From NCBI RefSeq assembly GCF_027947575.1, contig NZ_CP116256.1:6014001-6078000 (forward strand): a DNA stretch of 64,000 bases, read 5' to 3'. This document shows, in pieces, positions 1 to 7,571 of this stretch (position 1 is its first letter; every line of letters begins with the position of its first letter). Below the pieces are notes generated by a model. That model did not search any database and was not told the origin of the DNA. It was given only the letters and a program-made list of their open reading frames with translations. The stretch is from Streptomyces rubrogriseus. GTDB lineage: Bacteria; Actinomycetota; Actinomycetes; Streptomycetales; Streptomycetaceae. The position numbers and the translations under genes are program-made.

Positions 1-183
1 GGCGTGCGCGACGGTGGAGCGCAGGATCTGGCCCCAGAGCATGTCCTCGTGCCACATGTCGGACGCGTACGCGAACTCGCCGGTGACCTTGAGGACGCCG
101 TCCGGGCGGAGCGTGGACTCGCCGATGCCGCCCTTGGTTCCGGAACCCTGGGTGAGGCCGGCGGGTGCGCCGTTGGCAGCCAT
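1..183 (-). CDS. Xanthine dehydrogenase family, molybdopterin-binding large subunit (N-terminal fragment)
   Basis: Only the first 61 codons are in the window; the gene continues leftward beyond base 1. The protein starts MAANGAPAGLTQGSG and goes on with TLRPDGVLKVTGEFAYASDM, the usual opening of the molybdenum-cofactor (Ald_Xan_dh_C) subunit of xanthine dehydrogenases. This subunit would carry the site that hydroxylates hypoxanthine or xanthine. Its ATG lies one base after the stop of the iron-sulfur subunit gene, so the three subunits are made from one message. The family call rests on a short stretch plus a very strong operon context. The exact substrate is inferred. Confidence 0.88.
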   Translation of the reverse strand, partial: MAANGAPAGLTQGSGTKGGIGESTLRPDGVLKVTGEFAYASDMWHEDMLWGQILRSTVAHA

Positions 184-184
184 G

Positions 185-775
185 TCAGGCCTCCTCGGAC
201 CGGCGGGCGGCGGCCAGGCGGACCGCGTCCATGATCTTCTCGTAGCCGGTGCAGCGGCACAGGTTGCCCGACAGCGCCTCGCGGATGTCCTCGTCGCTCG
301 GGTTCGGGTGGCGCTCCAGCATCTCGTCGGCGGCGACCAGCAGTCCGGGGGTGCAGAAGCCGCACTGGACGGCACCGGCGTCGATGAACGCCTGCTGCAC
401 GGGGGCCAGTTCGATGTTCTCGCCGGTCTGCGAGTCGGTACCGCCGGCCTGCCACCGCCGTGCCGCGTCCAGCGAGGCGCTCGCCCCGTCGCGGGTGCCG
501 GTGGCGGCGCCGCCCTCGGCGCGTTGCCGGGCGGACTCCGCCAGGCCCTCGACCGTGAGGACCTCGCGGCCCTCGGCCTGGCCGGCCGCGACCAGGCAGG
601 AGCACACCGGCACGCCGTCCAGGCGGACCGTGCAGGAGCCGCACTCGCCCTGTTCGCAGGCGTTCTTGGAACCGGGCAGACCCATCCGCTCGCGCAGCAC
701 GTACAGCAGGGACTCGCCCTCCCACACGTCGTCGGCCTGCTGCGGACGTCCGTTGACCGTGAAGTTGACGCGCAT
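185..775 (-). CDS. Xanthine dehydrogenase family, [2Fe-2S] small subunit
   Basis: Protein of 196 residues with two [2Fe-2S] domains. The N-terminal plant-ferredoxin-type cluster uses C40, C45, C48 and C60. The C-terminal helical cluster uses C138, C141, C173 and C175 (QCGFC and LCRC). It passes electrons from the molybdenum centre to the FAD subunit. The start at 775 is chosen because its ATG overlaps the stop of the FAD-subunit gene (ATGA). Oddity: about 40 residues (roughly 80-120), rich in Ala, Gly, Arg and Ser, separate the two domains. This makes the protein longer than the usual 155-170 residues. Translation of the three subunits is probably coupled. Confidence 0.93.
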   Translation of the reverse strand: MRVNFTVNGRPQQADDVWEGESLLYVLRERMGLPGSKNACEQGECGSCTVRLDGVPVCSCLVAAGQAEGREVLTVEGLAESARQRAEGGAATGTRDGASASLDAARRWQAGGTDSQTGENIELAPVQQAFIDAGAVQCGFCTPGLLVAADEMLERHPNPSDEDIREALSGNLCRCTGYEKIMDAVRLAAARRSEEA

Positions 776-1665
776 CACGCGGCTCCTTCCGTGGTGCGGC
801 GGGCGCCGCGGTACGACTCCCAGGTCCAGGTGAGCGTCCGGCGGGCCATGACGCCGACCGCGTGGCGGCGGTAGTCCGCGGTGCCCCGGACGTCGTCGAT
901 GGGGTTGCAGGCGGCGGCGCACAGGTCCGCGAACCGTTTGACCGCCGACGGGGTGACGATCTTCCCGTTCTCCCAGAAGCCGCCCTCGTCGAGCGCCGCG
1001 TTCAGGAACTCCTCGGCGGCCGTCGCGCGGACCGGGGTGGGCGCGGCCGAGCCGATGCCGGTGCGGACGGTACGGGTGGCGGGGTGCAGGGCGAGACCGA
1101 AGGCGCACACGGCGATGACCATGGCGTTGCGGGTGCCGACCTTGGAGAACTGCTGCGGTCCGTCGGCCTTCGCGACGTGCACGGCGCGGATCAGCTCGTC
1201 GGGCTCCAGCGCGTTGCGCTTCACGCCGGTGTAGAACGCGTCGATGGGGATGCGGCGGGTGCCGCGCACCGACTCGGCCTCGACCTCGGCGCCGGCGGCG
1301 AGCAGCGCCGGGTGGGCGTCGCCGGCCGGGGACGCGGTGCCGAGGTTCCCGCCCACACCGCCGCGGTTGCGGATCTGCGGGGAGGCGACCGTGTGCGAGG
1401 CGAGGGCGAGACCCGGCAGCTCGGTGCGCAGGTTCTCCATGATCCGGGTGTAGGGCACGGAGGCACCGAGCCGTACGGAGCTCTCGCCGACCTCCCACTC
1501 GGCCAGGTCGCCGACGCGGCCCAGGTCCATGAGGTACTCGGGCCTGCGGTGATCGAAGTTGATCTCGACCATCACGTCGGTGCCGCCCGCGATCGGCACC
1601 GCGGTGGGGTGCTCGGCCTTCGCGGCGAGCGCCTCCTCCCAGCTGGCGGGGCGAAGGAAGTCCAT
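775..1665 (-). CDS. Xanthine dehydrogenase family, FAD-binding subunit M
   Basis: Protein of 296 residues, the normal size for the FAD/CO-dehydrogenase-M type subunit. FAD-binding signatures are visible: IAGGTDVMVEI near residues 25-35 and NRGGVGGNLGTASPAGD in the first half. It accepts electrons from the iron-sulfur subunit and reduces NAD+ or another acceptor. It is the first gene of a minus-strand FAD, FeS, Mo operon, with an AGGAAGAG ribosome site before ATG 1665. The operon is divergent from a PucR-type activator, which argues for purine catabolism rather than carbon monoxide oxidation. The substrate remains inferred. Confidence 0.93.
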   Translation of the reverse strand: MDFLRPASWEEALAAKAEHPTAVPIAGGTDVMVEINFDHRRPEYLMDLGRVGDLAEWEVGESSVRLGASVPYTRIMENLRTELPGLALASHTVASPQIRNRGGVGGNLGTASPAGDAHPALLAAGAEVEAESVRGTRRIPIDAFYTGVKRNALEPDELIRAVHVAKADGPQQFSKVGTRNAMVIAVCAFGLALHPATRTVRTGIGSAAPTPVRATAAEEFLNAALDEGGFWENGKIVTPSAVKRFADLCAAACNPIDDVRGTADYRRHAVGVMARRTLTWTWESYRGARRTTEGAA

Positions 1666-1981
1666 GACCGGCTCTCTTCCTCGTCTGATCGGGTGCGCGT
1701 TGCTCGGGGCGTCGGTGAGCGGGGCGTACGGATTGAGCCAACTGCGGGTACGGGAGGCCCGGCTCGTTCATGTGCTGTTCACGTGGAATGGCCTCAGTAC
1801 ACCGTCGTGTACTCCACCAGGGTCAGTCGCAGAAACCATGAAGGAGTTGGCTGGCCAGGGCGGGCATCTTGTAGATTCGTATGAACGGAGGTGCTCAATT
1901 GCCTCCCTGTTCTCCTCTGGAATCGGGCGACACAGCCGCGTGACCTGGAACACTTCGAGACAAAGAACGGCGGCGACGAGA
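1666..1981. promoter_or_regulatory. Divergent xdh / pucR intergenic region
   Basis: 316 bases without a convincing gene between the xdh operon and pucR, so it must hold both promoters. The clearest element is a perfect inverted repeat at 1796-1813, AGTACAC-CGTC-GTGTACT. A possible 20-codon reading frame from ATG 1880 has no ribosome site of its own and is not called. No sigma-70 pair stands out with confidence. Confidence 0.6.
1796..1813. promoter_or_regulatory. Inverted repeat, candidate PucR operator
   Basis: Two 7-base arms, AGTACAC and GTGTACT, are perfectly complementary around a 4-base spacer. The site lies between two divergent operons that PucR-type regulators commonly control. That PucR binds here is inference from position only. 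A TetR or GntR protein encoded elsewhere could equally own the site. Confidence 0.5.
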
Positions 1982-3691
1982 ATGCGGCTGCGCGCACTGC
2001 TGGACACCGACGCGCTGGGCCTCAAGCTGCTCGGCGGCGAGGACGAGCTGGACCGCACGGTCCGGGGCGTGATGACCACCGACCTGCGCGACCCCAGCCG
2101 CTACCTGTCGGGCGGCGAACTGGTGCTCACCGGTCTGGCCTGGCGCCGCGGCGCCGCCGACTCCGAGCCGTTCGTCCGCCTCCTGGTGCAGGCCCAGGTG
2201 GCGGCGCTGGCCGCCGGTGAGGCGGAGCTGGGGGACGTGCCGGAGGACCTGGTGGCCGCGTGCGCGCGGCACCGGCTGCCGCTGTTCGCGGTGCACGAGT
2301 CGGTGGCCTTCGCGACGATCACCGAGCACGTAGTGCGCCAGGTGTCCGGAGAGCGGGCCGGGGACCTGGCGGCCGTGGTGGACCGGCACCGCCGGATGAT
2401 GACCTCGGGACCGGCGGGCGGGGGCCCCGACGTGGTCCTGGACCTGCTCGGCTCCGACCTCGACCTGCGGGCCTGGGTGCTCTCCCCCACCGGGCGGCAG
2501 GTCGCCGGGCCGAAGGACGCGGAGCCCGCGCTCTCCGCGCAGGTGTGCGCCGAGCTGGCGGCCGAGCACCTGGCGGCCACCCGCACGGGCCGGCGCGCAC
2601 CGCACCGGGTGACCGTGGGCGCGACGACGTACAGCCTCTTCCCGGTGCGCGGCCGGGGGCAGCCCCCGGTCACGCCGCCGGGGGCGCGCTCCCCGCAGGG
2701 CGCCGGTGCGGGGCGCGACGTGCGCGAGACGGTGCTGTCCGACTGGCTGCTGGTGGTGGAGGCGGACGCCGGGGACTGGGCCGAGGAGCGCCTCGACCTG
2801 CTGTACGGCGTCACCCAGCTGATCGCGGTCGAGCGGGACCGGCGGGACGCGGCGCGCACGGTGCGGCGGCGGCTGGCCCAGGAGGTCCTGGAGCTGGTGC
2901 AGACGGGTGCCGCGCCGGCCGAGATCGCCGCCCGGCTCCGGGTGGCGGCGCCGGTGCTGCTGCCCGGCCTCGGCGCCGCGCCGCACTGGCAGGTCGTGGT
3001 GGCCCGGGTGGAGTGGGAGGACGGCGACGAGCAGACCGGCCGGGTCGCGCAGACCCTGCTGGAGGAGATACTCGTCGACCCGCACGCCACCGGGCCCGAG
3101 CAGTCGGACCGTATCGCCGTGGCGCACACCGGTGAGGAGGCGGTCGCCCTGGTACCGCTGCCGGCGGTCTCCAGCGAGCACGACGGCTCCGAGGCGGGGG
3201 TCCTCGCGGAAGCGCTGCTCGCCTCCGTACGGGAGCCGCTGACGGCGGGGCTGGACGGCGACGGGCGCGTCACGCTCGGCGTCAGCGCGGCCGTGCACTC
3301 GGCGGAGGGGCTGCGCGGGGCGCTGGAGGAGGCCCGGCACGCGCGCCGGGTCGCCGCGGCCCGCCCCGGCCGGGTCTGCGCGGCCGGCCACCAGGAGCTG
3401 GCCTCGCACGTGCTGCTGCTCCCCTTCGTCCCCGACGACGTCCGGCGCGCCTTCACCGCCCGGCTGCTGGACCCGCTGCGGGACTACGACCGCCGCCACC
3501 GCGCCGAGCTGATCCCGACGCTGGAGGCGTTCCTCGACAGCGACGGCTCCTGGACGCGCTGCGCGAACCGGCTGCACCTGCACGTCAACACGCTGCGCTA
3601 CCGCGTCGGGCGGATCGAGCAGTTGACGGGGCGTGACCTGTCGCGCCTGGAGGACAAGCTGGACTTCTTCCTGGCCCTGCGGATGAGCTGA
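1982..3691 (+). CDS. pucR: PucR family transcriptional regulator
   Basis: 569 residues. The N-terminal PucR domain (about residues 1-125, opening LRALLDTDALGLKLLGG) is followed by a central GGDEF-like/CdaR-type segment. The C-terminal PucR helix-turn-helix includes LEAFLDSDGSWTRCANRL and HVNTLRYRVGRIEQLTGRDL. This family activates purine or allantoin catabolism genes. Here it is transcribed away from a xanthine dehydrogenase operon, which fits that job. ATG 1982 is chosen because conservation starts there; the upstream ribosome site is weak (GGCGACGAG). Earlier in-frame starts would add a tail unlike the family. Confidence 0.9.
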   Translation: MRLRALLDTDALGLKLLGGEDELDRTVRGVMTTDLRDPSRYLSGGELVLTGLAWRRGAADSEPFVRLLVQAQVAALAAGEAELGDVPEDLVAACARHRLPLFAVHESVAFATITEHVVRQVSGERAGDLAAVVDRHRRMMTSGPAGGGPDVVLDLLGSDLDLRAWVLSPTGRQVAGPKDAEPALSAQVCAELAAEHLAATRTGRRAPHRVTVGATTYSLFPVRGRGQPPVTPPGARSPQGAGAGRDVRETVLSDWLLVVEADAGDWAEERLDLLYGVTQLIAVERDRRDAARTVRRRLAQEVLELVQTGAAPAEIAARLRVAAPVLLPGLGAAPHWQVVVARVEWEDGDEQTGRVAQTLLEEILVDPHATGPEQSDRIAVAHTGEEAVALVPLPAVSSEHDGSEAGVLAEALLASVREPLTAGLDGDGRVTLGVSAAVHSAEGLRGALEEARHARRVAAARPGRVCAAGHQELASHVLLLPFVPDDVRRAFTARLLDPLRDYDRRHRAELIPTLEAFLDSDGSWTRCANRLHLHVNTLRYRVGRIEQLTGRDLSRLEDKLDFFLALRMS

Positions 3692-3774
3692 GGCCCGCGG
3701 GGCGCGCGGGGCGTGTGGAAGGCGCCGGAGGGCCCGGCGCGCTCCCAAACCTCGGCGGCCCGAAGTCCACGACT

Positions 3775-3792
3775 TTGTGAAATCTTTCACCC
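3775..3792. promoter_or_regulatory. Rex-like operator upstream of the TPR-like gene
   Basis: The sequence TTGTGAA-ATCT-TTCACCC contains a perfect GTGAAA-TC-TTTCAC palindrome at 3777-3790. It differs from the Rex consensus (TTGTGAAN4TTCACAA) only in the last two bases. Rex represses respiratory genes in Streptomyces when NADH is low relative to NAD+. The site ends 82 bases before GTG 3875, a sensible promoter position. Binding is inferred from the motif alone. Confidence 0.5.
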
Positions 3793-3874
3793 ATCCCCTT
3801 GGCCGGGCCGCCGGATCCGTGCTGAGATGCGGCCACCACTCGAGAGCTCGATGGCGTGCTAAGGGGAGGGCGAC

Positions 3875-4662
3875 GTGGCGCATTCCGCCATGGCTGGTTC
3901 TGGCTGGGGAACGACCGAAGGTGACGATCCGCTCCAGACCGCGGTATGGCGGTTGCGCTCGCGCGGCTGCTGGGCCGACGCGGCCGCCCTGCTGGAGCCG
4001 GTCACCGCGGACACCGCCTTGCAGCGGACCGCGCTGCTGGTGGAGCGGTGCCTGTACACGGAGCAGGGCTGGGCCGAGGCCGAGGACGCGCTGCGCACCG
4101 CGGAGGCCCTGGCGCACACCGACGACGAGCGCGGGGCCGCCGCGTGCGAACGGGGGCAACTCGCCTACGCCGCCACGGTGCACGGGGTGCGCGACCGGGC
4201 CGACGAGGCGCGGGCCGCGCTGGGGCGGGCGGCGGCACTGATCGCGCCGGGGGCCGGGGGCGGGCGCTGCTGGACTTCCGGCGGGGGCTGCTCGCGGAGA
4301 ACCTGACCCGCTCGCCGCAGGCCGCCCGCGCGGCGTACCGGCGGGCCCACGCCGGCGCCACCGCGCACGCCGACCCGCTGCTCCAGTCCTTCACCTGGCG
4401 GCATCTGGCCGGACTCGCCCTGCGGGAGGGGGAACTGGCCGAGGCGCGGCACGGTTTCGCGGAGTCGCTGCGGATCCGCGAGGAGCTGGGGTACCTCGTC
4501 GGCACGGCCCCGGCACTGGCCTCGCTCGCGGACGCCGAGTCGGAGCCGGAGGCGTCCCGGCTGCGGGAGGAGGCGCGGCGGCTGTTCCGGCTGCTGGGCG
4601 GCGTACCGACGTGGCTGGCGCGGCAGTTGGCGCCGCCGGCGGCGGGGGCGGCGACGGCGTGA
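3875..4662 (+). pseudogene. TPR-like protein interrupted by a -1 frameshift
   Basis: Two overlapping frames together give one helical, Ala/Arg/Glu-rich protein of about 262 residues with tetratricopeptide-like periodicity. The first part (from GTG 3875, behind a strong AAGGGGAGGG site) runs to about LIAPGAGGGR. The second part resumes one frame back with ALLDFRRGLLAEN and runs to the stop at 4662. The switch lies in the G/C run at 4248-4268; adding one base there restores a continuous protein. It could be a real mutation, a sequencing error in the homopolymer, or less likely a programmed -1 frameshift. I cannot assign a function. It follows a Rex-like box and lies downstream of pucR with a 183-base gap. 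Confidence 0.72.
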
Positions 4663-4684
4663 GGGACCCGCGGCCGGACGGACG

Positions 4685-5335
4685 TCACGGGTGTCTGCTC
4701 CAGCGCGGGGCCGTGTTGGCCCAGGCCGCGTCCCACTGGGCGAGGTTGCGCCGGTGCAGCACGAGGCCGGTGGCGGCGTGCGCAGCGAGGCCGGTGACGA
4801 CGACGCCGAGGAAGGCGAGGATCGCCCAGCCCATGGTGCGGCTGCGGATCTGCTCCGCGGTCAGCGGCGGCTCGGTGATCCGGCCCTGGTCGTCGACCCA
4901 GACCAGGACCGTGCTGTCCGCCGGCAGTCCCGGTTCGACCTCGGTCCTCCCGGTCCTGCTCGCCCCGTCGGGGCCGGTGAAGCGGACCGGGACCGGGTAG
5001 CGGGTCTTCTTCGCCTCGTCCGACCCGGGCTCGGGATGGCGCGGGGCGTCGTGGGTCAGGACCGCGGGGCGGTGGTCCCGGGTACGCGCCTCGTGCTCGG
5101 CGGTGCTCCGGTAGTGCCGGTACGCGCTGTCGCCGACCCCGAACATCGCGGCCGGGGCCGCCACCAGCACGGCGAGCAGGAGCCCGAGCGAGACCCACGC
5201 CCGCAGCCGGTCGCTCGGCCGCCGCAACGGGTTGCGCCGCCAGCGCCACAGCAGGAGATACGGGTACCGCCCGCGATCCGGGTCGGGATCGGGAACGGCG
5301 GGTGGTGGCTGGGCCTGAGGGATCTCTCCGGCCAC
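4685..5335 (-). CDS. Rv1733c-like two-helix membrane protein
   Basis: 216 residues with two hydrophobic segments, one near residues 47-66 (WVSLGLLLAVLVAAPAAMFG) and one near 170-190 (WAILAFLGVVVTGLAAHAA). They enclose an extracytoplasmic domain of about 100 residues with a short beta-rich motif, PADSTVLVWVDDQGRI. This layout matches the Rv1733c family of actinobacterial transmembrane proteins, whose function is unknown. The N-terminus is Pro-rich and basic. GTG 5335 follows AAGGAGG at a 7-base spacing. About 35 bases further upstream lies a run of G-tracts. Family assignment is from overall architecture, so moderately sure. Confidence 0.8.
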   Translation of the reverse strand: MAGEIPQAQPPPAVPDPDPDRGRYPYLLLWRWRRNPLRRPSDRLRAWVSLGLLLAVLVAAPAAMFGVGDSAYRHYRSTAEHEARTRDHRPAVLTHDAPRHPEPGSDEAKKTRYPVPVRFTGPDGASRTGRTEVEPGLPADSTVLVWVDDQGRITEPPLTAEQIRSRTMGWAILAFLGVVVTGLAAHAATGLVLHRRNLAQWDAAWANTAPRWSRHP

Positions 5336-5368
5336 GGGGTGCCTCCTTCCTGGGACGGGGCGGTTGTC

Positions 5369-5405
5369 GGGTCGGGTCGGTCGGGTCGGGTCGGGTCGGG
5401 TCGGG
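5369..5405 (+). repeat. GGGTC tandem repeat, G-quadruplex-prone
   Basis: Seven GGG runs separated mostly by the dinucleotide TC lie in 37 bases, with one unit shortened to GG. Four or more G-tracts with 2-base loops are a textbook potential for a G-quadruplex on this strand. The repeat sits 34-70 bases upstream of the start codon of the Rv1733c-like gene, so it falls in that gene's promoter or 5' leader. The structural effect is inference. Confidence 0.75.
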
Positions 5406-5820
5406 TCGCACGGTCACCCACGCGAGACACGGGGTACGGCCGACGCCGGGGCGGACGCCGGCCGTACGAACGGGGGACGGGGACGGATCAGGAACGGGAC
5501 GAGGGCTGAGGACGGGAACGCGGGCGAGGGCGGAGAACGGGACGGAGACGGGGGACGGGGCGAGGGCGGAGGACCGGACGGAGACGGAGGACCGGACGGG
5601 GACGGTGATCGGACGAGGACGGTGATCGAGCGGGGGGATGGTGGCCGGGCGACGGAGGACGGTGGTCGGGCGACGGGGGACGGCTTCCGGGCGAAGTAGG
5701 TGCGGTGCTTCCGGTCCGGTCCGGCGGGCCGGGGCGAGCGGTGCCCGGCCCGCCGGACGGCTGGTGCCGGCCCAGCCCGACGGGTCGTGGACGCCGGAGC
5801 CTCGGGCCGGTCCCGACGGT

Positions 5821-5980
5821 CGGCGTCCCACGCCGGCGCCGGTGCTGTGGCCCCGGAACCGGTTCCGGGGCGGTTTCCGTGTGGCGGTTCCGGACCGGCC
5901 CCGACGTCCTACGCCGGTGCCGGTGCCGTGGACCCGGAACCCGTTCCGGCAACCGGTTTCCGTGCGGCGGCCGGTACCGG
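5821..5980. repeat. Imperfect tandem duplication, 81-bp period
   Basis: Two copies offset by 81 bases share the blocks CGTCCNACGCCGGNGCCGGT, CCCGGAACC and CGGTTTCCGTG, with scattered substitutions between. Both copies carry short GGAACCNGTTCC-like palindromes. No coding function is apparent. The divergence between copies suggests an old duplication. Confidence 0.6.
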
Positions 5981-6103
5981 TGGCGCCTGTCTCCCGGGTG
6001 GGTGGCCGGGCGCCGAAGTGCCGGGCCCGTGCCCGCCGGGCCAGGACCTGCCCGGCACCGCAGTGGTGCGAGTGCACCCTCCGGCGGCGCCCCGCCCGTC
6101 CCA

Positions 6104-6236
6104 CGGACGAACGACCGACACCCTCGACACCCAGCCCATCCCCGGCGCACCAGGAGACCGACCCGGCACCGCAGCCGAGCGAGCGACCCCACCGGCGGAG
6201 CCACCCCGCCCCGCGGACGAACGACCGACACCCTCG
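6104..6236. repeat. 23-bp direct repeat pair, 110-bp offset
   Basis: A perfect 23-base repeat, beginning CGGACGAACGACC and ending GACACCCTCG, occurs at 6104-6126 and again at 6214-6236. The flanks are only loosely similar (GGCGG and CCCCGCCC blocks). Both copies lie in gene-free DNA beyond the end of the MreB-like gene. Confidence 0.7.
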
Positions 6237-6311
6237 GCCCGCTCGACGTCCAGCCCGCCCACGGCGCGCCGGAAGCCGAACCGGCGACCCGGGCACCGGC
6301 CCCGTACCGGA

Positions 6312-7136
6312 TCAGTGCGGGTGGCCGTCCGGGGGGTCCGTGCCGGTGGTCGACGGGTGGGTGTGCGCGGCCTCCAGGAGCTTCGCGGCGCCGCGTACGG
6401 CCGCCGTGTGCGGTGCGGGCACCGCGCGCAGCGGCACGTGCAGCCGGTCGGCCAGCCGGCAGGTGATCTCGGGGCGCAGCGCGCCACCGCCCGCCAGCAG
6501 CGGACCCCGGCCGAGCGCCTCGACCGTGAGGGACGTGCCGTCCTGGCGCAGCATCGAGGTCGTCATGTCGGCCAGCGCCTCGCCGATCCGCGCGGACGGG
6601 GTCGCGTCGTCGATGTCCCCCGTGCCGAGCGCCGTGCGGCGGGCGTCGAAGACGGCGCCGTCCACCAGCAGCACCACCTCCGTGAGATGGGCGCCGATGT
6701 CCATCACGAGCAGCGGCCGGGTCAGGTCGGCACCCGCCGCGAGGGCCACGGCCCGCGCGCTGGGCACGGTCAGCACCGTGCGCGGGCGCAGCACCTCCAC
6801 GGCCGTACGGGCCTCGGTGCGGTAGGCCAGCCCGTCGAGGACCGGCGCGGTCACCACGACCACCGGACGGGCGAAGCGGGGCAGCCGGTGGCCCAGCAGC
6901 CGGTCGAGCATCCGGGCCGTGCCCTGGGTGTCGACGATGGAGCCGCGCTGGATGGGGTAGACCGCGCCCGCACCGGGGAAGGTCACGGTCGGCACGTCGA
7001 GGATCATGCCGCGCCCGGCGACCCAGGCACGGGTACGGGCGCTGCCCATGTCGAGGGCGACGCCGCTGCACTGCCGGCACAGCGGCCACGGCCGGTGCCG
7101 GGACAGGGCGGCCCGGGGCCGCCGGAGCACGGTCAT
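6312..7136 (-). CDS. Truncated MreB-like actin-fold protein
   Basis: 274 residues, clearly shorter than MreB or Mbl (about 340-350). Actin-fold phosphate loops are recognisable: ALDMGSARTRAWV near residue 28 and LVMDIGAHLTEVVLL in the middle, with the adenosine motif LLAGGGAL near residue 225. The shortfall fits loss of surface subdomains needed for filament contacts. I recall that the short S. coelicolor MreB-like SCO6166 is described this way. ATG 7136 overlaps the stop of the DksA-like gene (ATGA), so translation is coupled to it. The role is unknown; a nucleotide-dependent sensor or a non-polymerising relative are options. A proline/histidine tail ends the protein. Confidence 0.8.
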   Translation of the reverse strand: MTVLRRPRAALSRHRPWPLCRQCSGVALDMGSARTRAWVAGRGMILDVPTVTFPGAGAVYPIQRGSIVDTQGTARMLDRLLGHRLPRFARPVVVVTAPVLDGLAYRTEARTAVEVLRPRTVLTVPSARAVALAAGADLTRPLLVMDIGAHLTEVVLLVDGAVFDARRTALGTGDIDDATPSARIGEALADMTTSMLRQDGTSLTVEALGRGPLLAGGGALRPEITCRLADRLHVPLRAVPAPHTAAVRGAAKLLEAAHTHPSTTGTDPPDGHPH

Positions 7137-7513
7137 CGTCCGGCCTCCCGCACCTGCTGGCAGCGGGCGCAGTAGCGGGCCTGCGGCACGATCACCAGGC
7201 GCTCGCGGTCGATGCCGCGCCGGCACAGATGACAGTTGCCGTAGCGGCCCTCGGCGATGCGGTCGAGCGCCGCTTCCACGTCGGCGAGGACCATGCGTGC
7301 GGAGGCCGCCAGCTTGACCCGGACCTCGGTCTGCGCGGCGGACCGCCGCTGGATCGACTCGTCGGTGCGGGACGGGTACGCCGCGATCTGCCGCAGTTGC
7401 TCCTCGCGGAACAGCCGTTGCTCCTGGAGGTTGTCCCGGAGCGCGGCGAGGTCCTCGGGCGACAGGGGCGACAGACGCGTGTCGCGGTCGCCGATGATCT
7501 GGTTGTTCACCAC
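7133..7513 (-). CDS. DksA/TraR C4-type zinc-finger protein
   Basis: 126 residues. A long coiled N-terminal half (EDLAALRDNLQEQRLFREEQ onward) leads to a C4 zinc finger with CHLC and CARC pairs. Proteins of this family reach into the RNA polymerase secondary channel and modulate initiation, often in stress. GTG 7513 follows AAGGGG closely; a second GTG lies at 7510. The gene overlaps the MreB-like gene by four bases and follows a second DksA-like gene by 58 bases. This suggests one operon controlled from the 343-base divergent region upstream. Confidence 0.88.
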   Translation of the reverse strand: MVNNQIIGDRDTRLSPLSPEDLAALRDNLQEQRLFREEQLRQIAAYPSRTDESIQRRSAAQTEVRVKLAASARMVLADVEAALDRIAEGRYGNCHLCRRGIDRERLVIVPQARYCARCQQVREAGR

Positions 7514-7571
7514 TTCACCCCTTGGGCAGGGCGGGAGGGACGGTACTGGACGGGGAAGGTGGGACGGGGCG

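Larger units (their letters stand above)
5336..6311. other. Gene-free, low-complexity, repeat-rich region
   Basis: About 976 bases between the Rv1733c-like and MreB-like genes, without a recognisable coding sequence. Open frames exist on both strands, but their products are unbroken strings of Arg/Pro/Gly/Thr with no domain, as expected for random high-GC DNA. Contents in order: a GGGTC tandem at 5369-5405; a purine-rich stretch of GGACGG-type near-repeats (about 5460-5700); an 81-bp imperfect tandem duplication (5821-5980); and a 23-bp direct repeat (6104-6126 and 6214-6236). Confidence 0.65.

Noticed and set aside
1880-1942. A 20-codon frame from ATG 1880 upstream of pucR
   Set aside because: The GGAGGT within it is internal to the frame and no ribosome site precedes the ATG. 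A TTG downstream of that site gives only about 14 codons with no supporting feature.
6104-6236. The 23-bp direct repeats as attachment sites of an integrated element
   Set aside because: The 110-bp interval holds no integrase or cargo, and neither copy lies in a tRNA gene.
5488-7089. Long open frames on both strands over the repeat-rich region and the MreB-like gene
   Set aside because: The products are Arg/Pro/Gly/Thr-rich strings without any domain; they arise because stop codons are rare in GC-rich DNA. The MreB-like frame is the real one where they overlap.
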